Shown here in pieces: positions 32,867 to 33,123 of a DNA stretch of 33,123 nucleotides; positions within the stretch are counted from its first letter, which is position 1; the number at the start of each line of letters is the position of its first letter. The DNA is from an uncultured Flavobacteriales bacterium. Its GTDB lineage: Bacteria > Bacteroidota > Bacteroidia > Flavobacteriales_D > CAJJDF01. A model generated the notes under the pieces. It saw only the letters and a list, made by a program, of their open reading frames with translations, did not search any database and was not told the DNA's origin. A program made the translations under genes and the position numbers. The stretch is taken from the NCBI GenBank assembly GCA_905182785.1, contig CAJJDF010000014.1, positions 1 through 33,123 of the forward strand, written 5' to 3'.

Positions 32867-33123
32867 ACTATTTTTTATAATTGTATCTATGTTGATTTTT
32901 TCTTGCTCAGAAAAGCTCGAAGAATTAGCGAAAGAAAACACCCTCTTAAAAATCGAATCATTATTTCTTAACGTTACCGATTAAATAGATAAAACAGAAA
33001 GCTTGACACGTTTTCAATACCAAAATCTAACCGTTTGGGGAGAAATTGAAACTTGGTATTTGGACACTACAATTGTAAAAATTAGAGCTATACAAATACC
33101 AGAACTAGGATTTACTGAAACAA
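32856..33123 (+). pseudogene. lipoprotein gene interrupted by an in-frame TAA, cut at the window edge
   Basis: ATG 32856 opens a lipoprotein-type frame with a hydrophobic signal and lipobox (LIFSC, Cys17) and continues for 42 residues to TAA at 32982-32984. The same frame then stays open without a stop for at least 46 codons to the window edge and reads as real protein (DKTESLTRFQYQNLTVWGE, ending IPELGFTET). The simplest reading is one nonsense change in a normal lipoprotein of Bacteroidota. A truncated 42-residue product, or a sequencing error, is also possible. The ATG overlaps the S8 protease stop by 11 nt. Confidence 0.6.

Overview
The window is AT-rich, gene-dense chromosome of a Bacteroidota bacterium, most likely an aquatic member of the Flavobacteriales. 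The evidence is the gene content: type IX secretion (T9SS) C-terminal sorting domains on two secreted proteins, DUF4290 next to murA, a GWxTD lipoprotein next to rlmB, tsaD divergent from a very long TamB-like gene, and a green-type proteorhodopsin. Several starts have TTG/TAnnTTTG-like promoter elements, typical of the phylum, and most genes lack strong Shine-Dalgarno sites. No phage, insertion sequence, CRISPR array or plasmid module is visible.

Layout. 1-240: tRNA-Leu(TAA) and tRNA-Gly(GCC), minus strand. 323-1582: ornithine aminotransferase, minus strand. 1853-7711: plus-strand patatin-like lipase, UvrD/PcrA helicase, DUF4290 protein, MurA and a secreted TlpA-like thioredoxin, ended by a strong terminator. 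7864-9575: grpE-dnaJ, sharing a two-way terminator with tsaD (9657-10685, minus). 10819-15342: TamB-like translocation/assembly protein, apparently starting at ATT. 15380-19067: minus-strand operon of a 92-residue CxxC membrane protein, rmuC, a GWxTD lipoprotein and rlmB. 19068-19637: largely non-coding, with a perfect palindrome. 19638-21839: minus-strand surface-protein pair (T9SS protein, then collagen-like protein) behind a (TG)14 microsatellite. 22017-25259: membrane protein, probable outer-membrane barrel, pterin carbinolamine dehydratase and a second T9SS protein. 25665-28238: accessory-looking plus-strand run of a DUF3050 heme-oxygenase-fold protein, two overlapping tiny membrane proteins, two DoxX-like proteins and an AlkB-type dioxygenase. 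28417-29187: proteorhodopsin. 29409-29858: recX. 29953-33123: DegT-family aminotransferase, subtilisin-like protease, and a lipoprotein frame broken by an in-frame TAA at the window edge.

Most of the window is housekeeping: cell wall (MurA), protein folding (GrpE-DnaJ), tRNA and rRNA modification (TsaD, RlmB), DNA repair (PcrA, RmuC, RecX, AlkB) and envelope biogenesis (TamB). The points most worth a second look are: a proteorhodopsin with a glycine at the carotenoid-antenna fenestration position; a DnaJ with only one of its two zinc centres; a MurA with Asp in place of the fosfomycin-target Cys; the apparent AUU start of tamB; the microsatellite next to the surface-protein promoter; an overlapping 29-codon microprotein gene; and the DUF3050 protein with a possible metal site. 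I did not find a convincing multi-gene system that is wholly new. The 25.6-28.2 kb run is the best candidate for uncharacterised biology.
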